Origin: Cudoniella acicularis
Taxonomy: Eukaryota; Ascomycota; Leotiomycetes; Helotiales; Helotiaceae
Length of the DNA: 23,822 bases
Assembly (NCBI GenBank): GCA_013054445.1
Contig: JAAMPI010000877.1
Span: 1 to 23,822, forward strand
Direction: 5' to 3'
The notes under the pieces were generated by a model. The model had not been told where the DNA came from. It worked only from the letters and a program-made list of their open reading frames with translations, and did no database searches. This document shows positions 22,127 through 23,822 of the stretch, piece by piece (the first letter of the stretch is position 1; each line of letters opens with the position of its first letter). Position numbers and translations under genes: made by a program.

Positions 22127-22538
22127 TCTTGATATAATATAATGTGTTTCTGCAATCTAAATCATTCAAAATAAAATAAAATTCTCCGTGTCTTACACAG
22201 AAAGAGATTAAGAGAGTGCCTCTAAATGCTGCTTTACTAGAAGATGCAATGATTTCTATGACTTTTTATTATATTTTGCCTCGTAACATACCTATATATT
22301 GTTCACGAATTCAAATTTGAAGAACTTGCTATTCAGCTATTCGTCAGAGCCCTCTTTACTTCAACTCTTGTCACCGTTTGTCAAATTCGTCGATATTGAT
22401 CTCTACTCCGTTCCAACCTCTCACTGAAATATCCCTCTCATCACCACCTCGCTACTCTCGCAACGCAACCCAAAGGCACCTACGTCATTCCCTGCTTAGA
22501 AAGCTTGGACATTGTCAATTGGGCACCAATGACAACAC
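22127..22538. other. Spacer between the HET relic and the hydrolase 3' end
   Basis: No gene is supported in these 412 bp. About 22130-22300 is AT-rich. A rightward frame from 22378 overlaps the hydrolase on the opposite strand and is a shadow. Nothing else was recognised. Confidence 0.4.
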
Positions 22539-23339
22539 TCACTTCCCACTCTCTTCAAGGTCTTTTATAGCCTCCATCGCCGCCTCCGAAATACTCTCCG
22601 CCAACATCTGCGTCTGACTCAACATCGGACAATGCCCCGCGCTACACCTAATCACCTTACTCCCCGCCAGGGCCGCAAAGCTTTCTTGATAGGAGACTGG
22701 GGCTGCTTTGTCGCCCTCACAAACCAAATAAGTACTCTTTACATCCCTCCACGCCTCCCCCGTCAACACCGTCTCCTGCACCCTCCAACTACAAGGCACC
22801 AATCTCCCCTCCCACAATTTCGCTTCCTCTTCTTCTAGATCATTATACAGAGTTTTTGCACCGTCGCGGAAGTACATTCGTTCATCAGCATGCACATCAC
22901 TATTTGGTCCCTCTCCAAACGCTTGCAAGATTGATTTCCCAGCTGGCATAAGGAAAGCGCTGAAGAAGAATAAGTGGATTACCCCGCCTGGTAGACCGAG
23001 GGATTTCCGGTGGGAAAAAGTGAGGGACGGCGGGATGGCGTTGCTGCCGACGAGGCCGCCGTAGGAGTGCATTGCTACCACGATAGGTTGGTGGAGGTTT
23101 TCGATTAGGTTTTTGAGGGTGAGGTGGATGGTGTTGGCGTCGTCGGCCAAAGTGGTTTCTGGGAATTTAGGAGAGGAGGTGTTGCTGCAGGATGGGAGAA
23201 TTGGGTGGACGACGGGGTGGCCGAGTGAGGTGAGGGTGTCTTTTAGGGAGGAGTAAGCGAGGGGGGTGTGGAAAGAGCCTTGGATTATGAGGATTGTGGG
23301 TTTGGTGATAGTGGTGGTGGGGGAGGGGGCGGTAGCCAT
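22539..23339 (-). CDS. Alpha/beta hydrolase, 266 aa, intronless
   Basis: A single-exon alpha/beta hydrolase of the methylesterase/salicylate-binding (AB hydrolase-1/6) type common in fungi. Early strand ILIIQGSFHTP carries the oxyanion-hole region, the nucleophile elbow is MHSYGG with Ser92, the acid is Asp210 in CEGDKAAP, and the catalytic His is His236 in SAGHCPML. The length matches the family (about 250-280 aa) and no signal peptide is evident, so it is probably cytosolic. It could be an esterase or lactonase for the neighbouring pathway or an unrelated housekeeping hydrolase. It lies beyond a HET relic and an unrelated membrane gene, which argues against membership. The coding strand changes from C-rich to G-rich near codon 120. 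A weak palindrome (TGGA-N10-TCCG) lies about 310 bp upstream. Confidence 0.92.
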   Translation of the reverse strand: MATAPSPTTTITKPTILIIQGSFHTPLAYSSLKDTLTSLGHPVVHPILPSCSNTSSPKFPETTLADDANTIHLTLKNLIENLHQPIVVAMHSYGGLVGSNAIPPSLTFSHRKSLGLPGGVIHLFFFSAFLMPAGKSILQAFGEGPNSDVHADERMYFRDGAKTLYNDLEEEEAKLWEGRLVPCSWRVQETVLTGEAWRDVKSTYLVCEGDKAAPVSYQESFAALAGSKVIRCSAGHCPMLSQTQMLAESISEAAMEAIKDLEESGK

Positions 23340-23822
23340 TGTTGTAATGAGGTTTTTGGGAATATGAAATTCTCGTAGAATAATTGTATATAATCAAAAA
23401 TGAGAATTAGTTCGCTGGGTGCTGACGTTGCAGACTTCTAGACTTCAGGCACAATTGCATGGGTTTGGAGAAGCTGAAGTTATGGCAAATCTGCCTCGAG
23501 ACTCCTTGAGGGTATGAAAAATATATAATCTTTAAATAGGGGCCGTAGATACATAACAATGGAGGCCTTGAGCCACCAGATGTTGGCTGTCATGTCAGCA
23601 CCCTACGAAGCACTAACCAACTCGGTCCAAACTTCCAATCGAATGGCTGGATATGTAATTATCCGTCGACCGCCAAGGGGCGAAAAGCCACAAAGGCTGG
23701 ATCACTTGAAATGCGACTGGCTTTATTATCTTTCTTTCTCACACTGGCTCATTAGAGCAATACTCCTTAAATCCAGATGTCAAAATATATATCTCTGGGG
23801 AATATATAGCAATTATTGCGAA
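23340..23822. promoter_or_regulatory. Hydrolase upstream region to the right window edge
   Basis: No gene is supported here. A TGGA-N10-TCCG near-palindrome lies at 23648-23665, one mismatch from the element seen at the P450 and the divergent promoter. AT-rich runs occur at about 23380-23400 and 23517-23535. The window ends inside this spacer. Confidence 0.4.

Noticed and set aside
23648..23665. TGGA-N10-TCCG near-palindrome upstream of the hydrolase
   Set aside because: One mismatch, within chance expectation; not evidence that the hydrolase belongs to the cluster.

Overview
The window looks like nuclear DNA of a filamentous ascomycete (Pezizomycotina). Its genes carry many short GT-AG introns of about 48-80 nt, and its families are typical of such fungi: a fungal 7TM 'rhodopsin' domain protein, a HET-domain relic, a berberine-bridge-like oxidase and a griseofulvin/radicicol-type flavin halogenase. 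No rRNA gene, intact tRNA, CRISPR array or bacterial signature was seen. All exon models were joined by hand from splice signals and protein-family motifs, and each gives an unbroken frame; none has transcript support.

From 0.5 to 18.9 kb the window reads as the tailoring arm of a secondary-metabolite gene cluster. In order it holds: an AYR1-like short-chain dehydrogenase (SDR, +, 494-1806); a small cupin (-, 1992-2733); a classical SDR (-, 3594-4630) divergent from a second, retinol-dehydrogenase-like SDR (+, 5115-6221); a microsomal cytochrome P450 (-, 6454-8247); a Pth11-like 7TM protein (-, 9414-10874); a class A FAD monooxygenase (-, 12216-13734) divergent from a secreted BBE-like FAD oxidase (+, 14442-16228); and a flavin-dependent halogenase (+, 16975-18874). 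No polyketide synthase, NRPS, terpene cyclase, prenyltransferase, pathway transcription factor or transporter is present. The scaffold must therefore be made outside the window, or these genes decorate a scaffold encoded elsewhere. A likely theme is oxidation and chlorination of an aromatic (phenolic) intermediate, with several NAD(P)-dependent redox steps. The product cannot be named from this sequence.

From 18.9 kb to the right end the content changes. It holds a small predicted membrane protein (+, 19978-20493), a decayed HET-domain gene with four in-frame stops and one frame change (20907-22126), and an intronless alpha/beta hydrolase (-, 22539-23339). The cluster border probably lies between the halogenase and the HET relic, although the hydrolase could still be a cluster esterase.

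The points most worth a second look are: a palindrome CGGA-N10-TCCG found both at the midpoint of the monooxygenase/oxidase divergent promoter and about 106 bp upstream of the P450; a monooxygenase whose usual 'GD' FAD motif reads Gly-Glu; a cupin that lacks the usual HxH metal motif; and a repeated switch from C-rich to G-rich composition along the coding strand in several genes but not in the halogenase.
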